Shown: piece by piece, positions 32,801-42,683 of the stretch
Numbering within the stretch: the first letter of the stretch is position 1
Layout of the letters: every line of letters starts with the position of its first letter
From: Ophiostoma sp. CBS 140.51
Lineage: Eukaryota; Ascomycota; Sordariomycetes; Ophiostomatales; Ophiostomataceae
Direction: 5' to 3'
Length of the DNA: 64,000 nucleotides
Assembly (NCBI GenBank): GCA_029298735.1
Contig: JANSLP010000041.1
Location: forward strand, 105,140 to 169,139
Notes under the pieces: generated by a model
The model's input: the letters and a program-made list of their open reading frames with translations, nothing else
What the model was told of the DNA's origin: nothing
Databases searched by the model: none
Program-made: the position numbers and the translations under genes

Positions 32801-35249
32801 AGAGAGTCACACCAGGACAACAAGGACACTAACATGGAATCTACAGAGAAAAATAGAAAAACAGAGTGGCGTTCTCGCTGAAATAAACTCGAGGGAACGG
32901 GCTCGGCAGACAAGGGAAAGGGGAGGAGGAGAAAAGAGGAAGAAAAGATGGGGTGCAAAAAGAAAAGGGGGTCGAAAATTCAAAAAGGAGGGGGGAAAGA
33001 GGGAGAAAGAGAGGCAACATGAGGCGATGAAAGGAAAAAAGAGGATCACAAAAAGAGGACCAGCATAACATCGATCCCGCATGGGATATTACGGCCCCTG
33101 GCCAAATAGCAACGCAGCCCTCATCCCGTTGGCCGGAGAAAATACTCATATGGTGACTTTCCAACGGTAGACGGCGCGTTCTTAAGGATTGGAATAATAC
33201 TGTGGAAGGAAGTGTGAAAGAATTCAAAGAAACCGTCGACGAAAGGCTCACACGATACACACACTCTGTTGGAGCCCGTAACAATGGCTCCGAAAGTACG
33301 CCGTGTACCGAACACAAAGAAGCCACTGCGTATTTAATGGACATGGATGCTATATTCAACTTCTTGACCAGCCGGCCATCTGCCCAGAGAAGCGGAGGAC
33401 TTTGCAAAACCCTGCTTCAACGGCCCTACTTATTCAATAATTCGATATCGTTACTCCACGGAGGCAGACACCGCAAACAAGGCAACAGAGAGGGGCCGAA
33501 AAGAAGCAGAGACCGGTCCAAGCTAACCTCACTTCAACAAAGAAGAAAACAAGACGGCGAAAATAAGGACAGAAAAAATGGCGGAACGCCCCTCGAAAAA
33601 GCAAATAAAGCGACGACTTACACAACTTACTTACACGCCAAAGCCTTCCGTTCCATGTGCGGAATACTTCTCCATGACTTAGAAGAAGCACTCTTAGAAA
33701 AGCCAGAAACGGCTCTAAGATTGCTCTCATGCACCAATTCGGATAACAAGGCACACCAAGAGTCAGACACCACATCGTATGTGTGCTCACATCGTGCCAC
33801 GATTTCGCCGAAGAACACCAACAGTCGGTAACAAAACGTGAGGAAAAAGCAGCCTTCCTTCACGGCAAAACATGTGATATCTCGTAACAGGACGTCCAGG
33901 ACGTCAACAAGTGCTGCCGCCCAAGACGAATACGGCGTAGACTGGAGTGATCGTGCATGTCTTGGCGGTACAGACAACCGTAAAAGTACAGGGCACACAA
34001 CACAAGAGCGAGGCGTCTGTGTGAGAGAGACACGATCAGAAAAGAAGAGGGAAAAAAAGAGGGAAAGGGAAAGGCAACAAACAGTAACAAATACTCCGGA
34101 CCAGTACGGGAAACTCACAGAAACCACTGCAAACCACACCAAAAAGAAAGCACAGGGAGCGACTCCCCTGCTCCCCGGCATGGCCACTCCGCATTGGGCA
34201 GGTCGTCCGTCTGCCAATTTGGGTCCTTTCTGCGTGTAAGGAGGAACCACAACCCGTGAGGAGACAAGAAAAGCAGAAAGCAACGTTGTGGGCCTGGCTA
34301 ATGCAGAAATTTGACTTTTTTTCGTCACGGTCCAAGACGACCCAATGGACGACAAGTCCAAACAGGGGTCAGCCACTCCACCGTGACGCTGACCACCTCT
34401 GCCATGCTCCATGCCTTTCTCTCTTCACGGTCCACGACATATCCACACCTTTCAACGTCCCTCCACCTCCACCTCAACTTTTACACACCTGCCTGCGAGT
34501 CGTTCGCAAGCAAAGACCAAGACAGCAAGCAAACTTGCACTCCAAAGGACAGCTTGAAGTGCAAGCGACCAGACGTCGTATCACTCCACCCAAACCTCGT
34601 GCAAAAATACACGCCCAGATACACGCCCCCCTCCAGCTTTCTTGCTCTCATTCTCTTGTCCTTCCATCCTTCCCCCCACACCCCCGGTCTGTCGTCCAAA
34701 GTCTTCACGAGCGAGTCATTCTCCATCCATGCCAGTCCGCCCTCCCTGTTCCTCATGTCCTGCCATCCTCTTCCCTGTAATTCCTGTCCTCCCTGCTTGC
34801 CTTTGGCCAGACCACTTTCCCCCGCTTCTTCTGGGGCTCGCCGGACACGGTTGGGATGCCTGTCTCATATTGCATGTGGTAGTGGGAGAGGAGACGAAGA
34901 CGAGAAAAAAAAGTACACATTGTTTTCTCCATGGGGGGAAAGAGTGGAAAAGGGATGATCGTAGCCCCATCCCCATGGCCCAGACCGGCCGCACCGGCCA
35001 TGACCACGCCCATGGATGCATGCATATAAGAAGGCCAGGCCCGTGGCGTGCTTCTTCCCCCGACTCTCTTCGTCGCTCCTCTCGCCTGCTATCCTTGTCT
35101 TCCCTCCGGATCGGCAGCCTGACTCGACAAAGACAACACACACAAAGAAGTTTGTTGTGTTCATCCTTCGTTTTATTTTTATAAATCAGTCACTCGTTTT
35201 TGAAGATCTTCTCTTCTTTGTCTCGGCCCCTTCGTCCATCTCGCCCATC
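29864..35249. other. 5.4-kb gene-free stretch upstream of the CFEM protein
   Basis: Several open frames of 100-260 codons exist on both strands (for example 33627-34412 minus) but overlap each other, are Ser/Arg/Pro- or Phe/Leu-rich, and show no domain. The last 800 bp are C/T-rich and hold a TATA-like box, as expected for a strong promoter. The rest may be regulatory or encode a non-coding RNA. Confidence 0.55.
35023..35030 (+). promoter_or_regulatory. TATA-like box of the CFEM gene
   Basis: CATATAAG about 220 bp upstream of the ATG at 35250, followed by C/T-rich leader sequence. Position and context fit a core promoter. Confidence 0.4.
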
Positions 35250-38200
35250 ATGAAGTCCTCTGTGATTGCCGCCCTCATGGGCAGCAGTGCCGTTATGGCC
35301 CAGGCCATTGTGCCGCCTGCCTGTGGACCTTGCTCGGCTTTCATCAGCGCCGTGCCGGCTTGTGCCACGGACTGTATCGTTTCGGCCGCCGTAACCAACG
35401 CTGGTTGCTCCGACGCCAACTACCCCTGCCAGTGCTCCAACGCTGCTGCCATCCAGAACGCCGCCATCAACTGTGTCATTGGCGGTTGCGGTTTCGCCAC
35501 TGCCCTCGACGTTCTGCCGGCCGTAAGCTCCGTCTGCAACTGTGTTACGACCAGCGGATGCGCTGCCGCCTCGTCCTCTGCGCCGCCTTCGTCCGTCCCC
35601 TCGTCGGTGCCTGCCTCTTCGTCGGCGGCTTCGTCGTCTGCCGCCTCGTCGGCCCCTGCCTCGCCCTCGTCGGCTCCCTCGTCGATTCCCTCGTCCTCGG
35701 CTGCTTCTTCGTCGGCTGCTTCTTCGTCTGCTGCTTCTTCGTCGGCTGCTTCTTCGTCGGCCTCTGCTTCCGTCTCGGCTTCCGCTTCCGTCTCCGCCCC
35801 TGCTACCCCGGTGTGCACCAACTGCGAGGCTGAGATCACTGCTGTGCCTGCATGTGCCACCGATTGCATCAACTCTGCCGCCGTGACCAACGCCGGTTGC
35901 GTGGCTGGTGACTACTCGTGCCAGTGCGCTTCGGCCGACGTTATCCAGAACGCGGCCCTCAACTGTGTTATTGGCGACTGTGGCCTGGCCACCGCTCTTA
36001 ACGTCCTGCCGGCGGTTAGCTCCGTCTGCGACTGCGTTTCCACCAGCGGCTGTGGCGGTGCTTCGGCTTCACCGTCTGTCGTGTCGTCGTCGTCGGTGCC
36101 CGCCTCTGTCTCCGCTTCGGCGTCAGCCTCTGCTTCGGCCGCTTCGTCGTCTGAGTCGTGCTCCGAGGAGGCTTCCTCTTCGGTCGCTGCTTCGTCGTCT
36201 GCTTCGGCTTCGGCTTCTGCCTCTGCTTCTGCCTCTGCTTCTGCTTCTGCCTCTGCCTCAGCTTCGGCTGCTTCGTCGTCAGTCTCGGCCGCTTCGTCGT
36301 CTCCCTCGGCTTCGGTTTCGGCCTCTGCCTCCATCTCTATTTCTGCCACTCCCGTCTGCACCAACTGCGAGACTGAAATTACCGCTGTGCCCGCCTGCGC
36401 CACTGACTGCATCAACTCTGCTGCTGTCACGAACGCCGGCTGCGTTGCTGGCGATTACTCTTGCCAGTGCGCCTCGGCTGACGTCATTCAGAACGCTGCT
36501 CTGAACTGCGTCATCGGTGACTGTGGCCTTGCCACTGCCCTGAACGTTCTGCCTGCCGTTTCTTCCGTGTGCGACTGTGTGTCTGCCAGCGGTTGCGGCG
36601 GTGCCTCTGCCTCCCCCTCAGGCTCTTCGTCGATCCCTGCTTCGGTCTCAGCCTCCGCTTCTGCTTCCGCTTCTGCTTCCGCTTCTGCTTCCGCTTCTGC
36701 TTCCGCTTCTGCTTCCGCTTCTGCTTCTGCTTCTGCTTCCGCCTCTGCCTCGGCCGTCTCTTCCTCTTCTCCCGCTTCGGGCTCTGCCTCCGCCTCGGCG
36801 TCGATCTCGGCTACCCCCGTCTGCACCAACTGTGCCGCCGAGATCACTGCCGTTCCCGCTTGCGCCACTGACTGCATCAACTCGGCCGCTGTCACGAACG
36901 CTGGCTGCGTTGCTGGCGATTACTCTTGCCAGTGCGCCTCGGCTGACGTCATTCAGAACGCTGCTCTGAACTGCGTCATCGGTGACTGTGGCCTTGCCAC
37001 TGCCCTGAACGTTCTGCCTGCCGTTTCTTCCGTGTGCGACTGTGTGTCTGCCAGCGGTTGCGGCGGTGCCTCTGCCTCTCCCTCAGGCTCTTCCTCGGTC
37101 CCTGCTTCGGTCTCTGCCTCCGCTTCTGCCTCCGCTTCTGCTTCCGCCTCTGCCTCGGCCGTCTCTTCCTCTTCTCCCGCTTCGGGCTCTGCCTCCGCCT
37201 CGGCGTCGATCTCGGCTACCCCCGTCTGCACCAACTGCGAGGCTGAAATTACCGCTGTGCCCGCTTGCGCCACTGACTGCATCAACTCGGCCGCTGTCAC
37301 GAACGCTGGCTGTGTTGCCGGTGATTACACCTGCCAGTGCGCCTCGGCTGACGTCATTCAGAACGCTGCTCTGAACTGTGTTATCGGTGGCTGCGGTCTG
37401 GCTACGGCCCTGAACGTTCTCCCCGCTGTCTCGTCCGTCTGCGACTGCGTGTCTGCTAGCGGCTGTGGCGGTGCCTCTGCCTCTGGCTCGTCTGTTCCCT
37501 CTTCCACCCCGGCTTCCGTGTCGGCTTCTGCCTCTGCCTCTGCCTCTGCTTCGGCCTCGGTTTCCGGCAGCGGTTCGGCCGTTCCCACTGGCCCCTGCAC
37601 TCCTTGTGCTGCCCAGATCTCGGCTGTGCCCACGTGTGCCACGGCCTGCATCAACTCCGCTGCCGTGACTAACGCTGGCTGTGTCGCCGGTGACTACAAC
37701 TGCCAGTGCGCCAACGCTGCTGGCATCCAGAACGCCGCCGTCAACTGCGTCCTGGGCGGCTGTGGCTTCGACGTCGGTCTGGCCGTCCTCAGCTCCGTCA
37801 GCGCTGTGTGCGACTGTGTCTCGGCCAGCGGCTGCGGAGGCCCCACTGGCTCTGCCTCGGGCTCAGGCTCTGGCAAGCCTTCGTCGACGCCTGCCTCGGT
37901 GTCTGCTTCGGCTTCCGCTTCCGCTTCGGCCTCGGCCTCGTCACTGCCCTCGGGTTACACCACCTCCACCATCTTCTCCACTACAACGTCCACGATCCTG
38001 TCGTGCGCGCCTACCGTCACTGACTGCCCTGTCGGCCACGTGACTACCATTGTTACTGCCGTCACCACGACTGTCTGCCCCGTCTCGGGTGAGACCTCGC
38101 CCACTGGCGGCTCTGGTGGCTCTGGCTCTGGCAGTGGTTCGGGCTCCGGCTCGGGCTCTGGCAGTGGTTCGGGCTCTGGCTCGGGCTCGGGCTCTGGCAG

Positions 38201-38352
38201 CGGCAGCGGCTCTGGTTCCGGTTCGGGCAGTGGCTCGGGCAGCGGCTCTGGCTCCGGCTCCGGCAGTGGTTCTGGTTCGGGCTCCGGCTCGGGCTCTGGC
38301 AGTGGTTCCGGCAGCGGCTCTGGTTCCGGTTCGGGCAGTGGCTCGGGCAGCG

Positions 38353-38383
<31 letters not shown>

Positions 38384-38594
38384 CTCCGGCTCCGGCTCGG
38401 GCTCCGGCTCCGGCTCCGGCTCTGGCTCCGGCTCCGGCTCTGGCTCTGGCGCCAACAACGGCACCTCGGGCGGCTCGGCTACTACCTCGTACGCCACCAA
38501 CCCCACGACCGTTGTCACTGCTGCCGCCAGCAAGGGCTCGCTGGCCGTCGTCGGTGTCTTCTTCGGCACCCTCATGGCTGCTCTTATGCTGTAA
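35250..38594 (+). CDS. GPI-type cell-wall protein with six CFEM modules and a Gly/Ser stalk
   Basis: Single exon, 1114 residues from ATG 35250; upstream in-frame codons belong to the leader. A signal peptide ends near AQA. Six CFEM modules follow, each exactly 249 nt (83 codons): 35313-35561, 35805-36053, 36348-36596, 36813-37061, 37218-37466 and 37587-37835. Each has the Cys pattern C-x2-C-x9-C-x3-C-x10-C-x6-C-x-C-x12-C-x4-C-x15-C-x-C and an Asp shortly before the C-x-C, the heme-ligand position known in Candida CFEM proteins. Ser/Ala/Pro-rich linkers separate the modules. A Gly/Ser stretch of 115 codons (38106-38450) and a hydrophobic tail (SLAVVGVFFGTLMAALML) fit a GPI signal. Likely role: wall-anchored heme or iron capture, or adhesion. 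The exact function is unknown. Confidence 0.92.
35313..37835 (+). repeat. Six 249-bp CFEM-coding repeats with variable Ser/Ala linkers
   Basis: All six modules have identical length. Modules 3 and 4 are almost identical at nucleotide level over roughly 36439-36620 and 36907-37085. The linkers after modules 3 and 4 share a near-identical block (about 36745-36833 and 37149-37238), which points to recent duplication or gene conversion. Confidence 0.88.
38106..38450 (+). repeat. Gly-Ser codon repeat (GGC-TCN)n
   Basis: 115 codons alternate Gly and Ser almost perfectly, written with mixed TCT/TCC/TCG/AGT/AGC codons. Larger sub-repeats such as ggttccggttcgggcagtgg recur at about 38214 and 38322, so length variation between strains is likely. 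Confidence 0.93.
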
Positions 38595-39226
38595 AGTATG
38601 ACATGGTTGTTTTCTTTCCTTCTGTTTTGATGGACATGAATCTTCTTGGGTGGTGTTAGTCGGCTTTCTTTCCTAGCCAATTTTTTTTTTCTCAACTTCT
38701 ATACACATACCTTTTTACCTTTTTTTTTTACTTATAATTTAATCCATAATAGATGCGTGCTCATCATTATTTGTTTATCTCGTGCTGTGTCATTCTTGTC
38801 ATAGGTGTGCATCGTAAAGATTGTCGTGATATGTTGCAATATCCATCTTTGAACGAGCTCCACGTGTCGCGGGACGGAGCTGTCAAGCACGTTGTATCCA
38901 TTGCCGCGATTATGGAGCACCACGTGGATGTATCGAGCATCTTGAAATAGCGATGGCAATGTCAGCATTTAGTTCGTTGTGGTTCGTGGTCCAGGAGTGT
39001 TAACGGTTTGATGCGTTTGAGAAAGCAAACATTAAGTGGTGCATTAAAAAGGCACGCGATGACAACGTCGTGGACGGGCGGCCAAAAAGGGGCAGCTGAA
39101 AACAGAGGAAGGTGCGATTGATAGCTTCCATTGGTGGAGCTGTTGCTGCCAGTAGCTGGTTAAGACTGTCATATATAATGACCCTAACAATTGAAATTGT
39201 TATTCAGCAGCAACAAGCTTGTAAAT
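38595..39226. other. Intergenic: CFEM 3' flank and tRNA upstream region
   Basis: T-rich stretches after the stop fit a 3' UTR. Nothing else recognisable precedes the tRNA gene. Confidence 0.6.
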
Positions 39227-39307
39227 GGCAAGATGGCGGAGTGGTTAACGCGCGGGCCTGCTAAGCCCGTTCCTTCGGGAGCGAGGGTTCGAATCCCTTT
39301 CTTGTCG
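39227..39307 (+). tRNA. tRNA-Ser (anticodon GCU)
   Basis: An 81-nt cloverleaf can be folded. The acceptor stem GGCAAGA pairs with TCTTGTC (one G-U), with discriminator G. The D-arm is around GGCGGAGTGGTTAACGC. The anticodon stem CGGGC/GCCCG encloses loop CTGCTAA with anticodon GCT at 39260-39262. A long variable arm (TTCCTTCGGGA) is typical of class II serine tRNA, and the T-arm is GAGGGTTCGAATCCCTT. No intron. The gene reads AGC/AGU codons. Confidence 0.96.
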
Positions 39308-39313
39308 AGTTAA

Positions 39314-39320
39314 TTTTTTT
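39314..39320 (+). terminator. RNA polymerase III T-run terminator
   Basis: Seven consecutive T bases begin 7 nt after the tRNA 3' end, a standard Pol III stop signal. Confidence 0.8.
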
Positions 39321-42300
39321 CTTTCTCTCTTTTTTTTACCCAAATGTATGCTTCACCCTTGGCTAGGTTTTTTTCTTTCGTCTTTTCATTTCAACAAGAA
39401 ATTATTAATATGAAGCCACGGTTTCTTTCTCTATTTTTTTCACCTCTTTCTTCACGACTTCTTTACCCTGTTAATATATTTACGATACATCCATTTATTT
39501 ATTTAAAAAAAAATTATGATCTTTCATTTTTTTAATCCGATGTTATTTTAGGTTTCAAATGTATTTAGAATTCTTTCTTCTTTTTGGCTTAATTGTCACA
39601 TGAAAAAAAAAAGTATTATCAACTCAGCCATGCTCGGGATATGATACCCTTTTCCCTTCATCGTCCTTCATCTGATATCTGAATCCTAATTACAGCCTTC
39701 TACTAAATTCCGCCTGCTTATCAAGTTGTATGGAAGGAGCAGGAGCCATATGCTTGCGGCTCTATGTGTTCCTTCCTTAATGTTTTGTTTACGCATCCCT
39801 GCCCCGTGTCATCACATGAATCCCAATGTTTTCCAGTCTCGCCATCCAGGCGTTTTTGTCTTACATTCTTCAACTATCACCAACGTCACTGTTTTGTTCT
39901 TCCTTTTTTTCCCCCCTCGTCTTCAACGTCAGCTCCATTAAGCGCCAGATCAATTCCACATCGAGAACTATCGCATTGCTAAAATAAAAAAAAGAACGAC
40001 GCCAGGGAAATGGAAATATCCGAGGGGCTGTGATCGCTCGTCAGAAGTCAAAAAGGGGGCTGTGCCTGGAATAGTGGAATAGTGGGTGCTAGTTCAAAGT
40101 GCTGATGAGGCAGGAACAGGAGGAACAGGGCTGGGCCAAAGCCAAGCCAAGGGTCACAGTGGGAGACGTTGCCGTCCAATGGTGGAGGCAATACGAGTGC
40201 CGTGAAAGGGAAAAAGTATTGAATAGAGTGCGCTAGCAATTAGGTTGGGCCAATACGGGCATGTTCGTCATAGCATTTTCTCGTTTCTGAGTTCCTTTGA
40301 ATCGTTCCTAGATTTCTTTTTGTCTTGCAGATAGGCGGGACGGCGGCGACAAGCGGCGACCAAGCTCGCAAGCAAGGCCAGAGCAGATGCAGGTACGAAA
40401 AGGGGGCAAAATATAGACCAAGATTCACCAAAATATACACCAGAATACGACATCGACATGGAGAAAAGGACCGGAAAGGCCGTGATGCAAGGCAACATGA
40501 CATGGCAGCATGGAAGACACGAAAGTGTAAATGTGACGAAAGACGGAAGACGGAAGACGGAAAGGGACGGCAGAAGGCGAAGTCGCAGAAAGGACAGCCG
40601 AACAACAGCAAAACACACAGCAATGACGATCGTCCCGAATGCGGCCCCTTCGGCATCTCTAGTTTCAGTGAATGACCTCGTTGGCGCCTTTCTTGACAAG
40701 TGAAGGCCAAGTCATGGCCTGGCCAGTCAGGCACTTTGTCCATCGTGAATGGCCCTTTGTCCCGTTGGCAACATCTCTTCACGTCTTCCTCCACTGTCTC
40801 ACCAATTTGTCACTCTGACAGTCAGGCGCGGACTGTCAAAGCACTGAATAGGCACACGCTAAGAAGTGCGCGAGGAAAAAGAAACGCCGGCGCGGTCGCC
40901 GCAATTGCAAAAGAATGCCCGCGAACAAACGACACAAAACAACAGATAGTGAGACTAGCGAGATCCAGAAAGATCTAAAAACAGCCCACGGAGCCACAAA
41001 AGCCTCCAAAGGGTCACTAGCGCCTGCGCTTCGCTTTCGGTAACCTGTAGCAACAGGGGCAGCCAGGAACCGATGATTGTCGGTCCCTTTGGATGGTCCG
41101 TTTGACACTCTGACGCAAGAATGGAGAATGCGGCCACTTTGGACACGAGAGTTGGGATGGATGTGATAGACAAAAGTCGAAAATGGTCGACGGGGGACGG
41201 GTTCTGATAGTTGCGATGCGCAGAGGATGGAAGGATGGGGAGGATGGCCCCGTTGGTGCACGGCGATGTTAAACGACGATGCACGGCACAGGGCTCCGCA
41301 GGGCTTCATCTCACCGCATTCTATGGCTGCGTCTGGATAGTGCGGCTGATTGGCCGGCACGGTGTGCCAGGCCTGACCAGACCATCACCCAAAACAGCAA
41401 CCATAGCCTGAGAGTCCATAGGCTGAGGGCTGCGGCTGTTCGCACGTGGGAGGAGCCTTCCCCTCTGAGATATTGCAGCTGTGTTTTAAGTTGAGGGTTT
41501 TGAGGGCTCTTTGCTCTTCTCTCATCGTGTTGTGTTGCTCTTTCCCCAATTGTGTATCGAACAAAGTACACCGCTGCATTGGATTCTACCGCCATTGGCT
41601 CCTTCCCATCACGTCGTCCGCCGTGTCCCTTTGTCTCCTGCCCCCCTCCACACTCTTGTGTATCCCTTTCCAACAAGCGGTGCTTTGTTGGCTGGTACTG
41701 GGCTTTGTCGGTCTGGACTTTGTTGACTCTTGTCTTTTTGCTGGCCAGCCTTCTCGCACGGAGTACCGTACACACATGTTACGTCTACGGACGAGTACAG
41801 CCAGGATGTGCCCCTGGAGTCCCTGAGGTGCTTGCCGGAGGACATTAAAGTACAAGCAATTCGTATTACGATAACTCCGCTCCTGCTGTATATTCTGTCA
41901 TACTCCGTGATACTCCTCCCACGGCCACTCGCTCCTTCCGTCCCAGAGTGCAGACCCCAATCGCACACAAAGTACTCGTAGTCCGACGATACCAGGTCGG
42001 CCAGTTGCCGCTTCCCGTGTTCTGTCCTTTTCGTTGCTGGGAGGCGGCGTTTCGCCTCCACAAAACGCCGCCTTCCAGCTGCCTCGCCGCGCACCACCTT
42101 CCAATGCCCAGCTTCCACCACACACTGTGTCCACCCCTCTTAATTCCTCTTACCCTCTCACCCCTCTCACCCCTCCCTCCTTCCCCTGAACCTAGCTCCC
42201 CACCAGTGCTCACCCACCACCACCGCCTCCAAAACCCAGCCAAGGCTGTTTTCTGCCCTGCTCAGGAACCTTGCTTGATGCTGACCGTTGCTGTTGTGGT

Positions 42301-42683
42301 TTTTTTTAGCTCTCAAACACCAAACACGGATTCCCCATTGAAGTGCCTCCACCTTTCGTTCCCTTCCTTCCCTCTTTTCCATAAATCCTCGTCTGCTCCT
42401 GCCTTCTTTTTCCTTGTCCCGTATCCCGCTCTTTCCTGGCCCGTATTCTCTCTTCTCGCCTCCTTCCTCCCGTTCCTGTTTCCTACTTAAAATCTGCGTC
42501 GTCGCTTCATCGCTCTTTCCTCTCTTCTCAGAAGCTATCCTTTTCCATTCATCCAACCTCTTTCCAAATTCAAATCCGGGCACCGGCATTCCATTTCTGA
42601 CCCGTTTTCAGCCTTGCCCGCCTTCTTCTTCCCCTCACCGTCTCTCACAACCTCACACACTCTCACACAAACCCGCCAGCAAG
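39321..42683. other. Gene-free stretch upstream of the GFA gene
   Basis: 3.4 kb. The first 400 bp are A/T-rich. Later parts have overlapping low-quality frames on both strands (for example 40240-40794 minus) without domains. The last 550 bp form a pyrimidine-rich promoter/leader. Confidence 0.55.
42122..42670 (+). promoter_or_regulatory. Pyrimidine-rich promoter/5' leader of glutamine:fructose-6-phosphate amidotransferase
   Basis: C/T-rich on the coding strand, with runs such as ccctctcacccctctcacccctccctcc, ending shortly before ATG 42684. Typical of highly expressed filamentous-fungal housekeeping genes. Confidence 0.45.

Noticed and set aside
33627..34412. 261-codon minus-strand frame
   Set aside because: Phe/Ser/Val-rich with no domain, set among many overlapping frames of similar length in non-coding sequence. 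Not enough support to call a gene.
37955..38695. 246-codon minus-strand frame with a long Glu-Pro repeat
   Set aside because: It is the antisense reading of the Gly-Ser tract of the CFEM gene.
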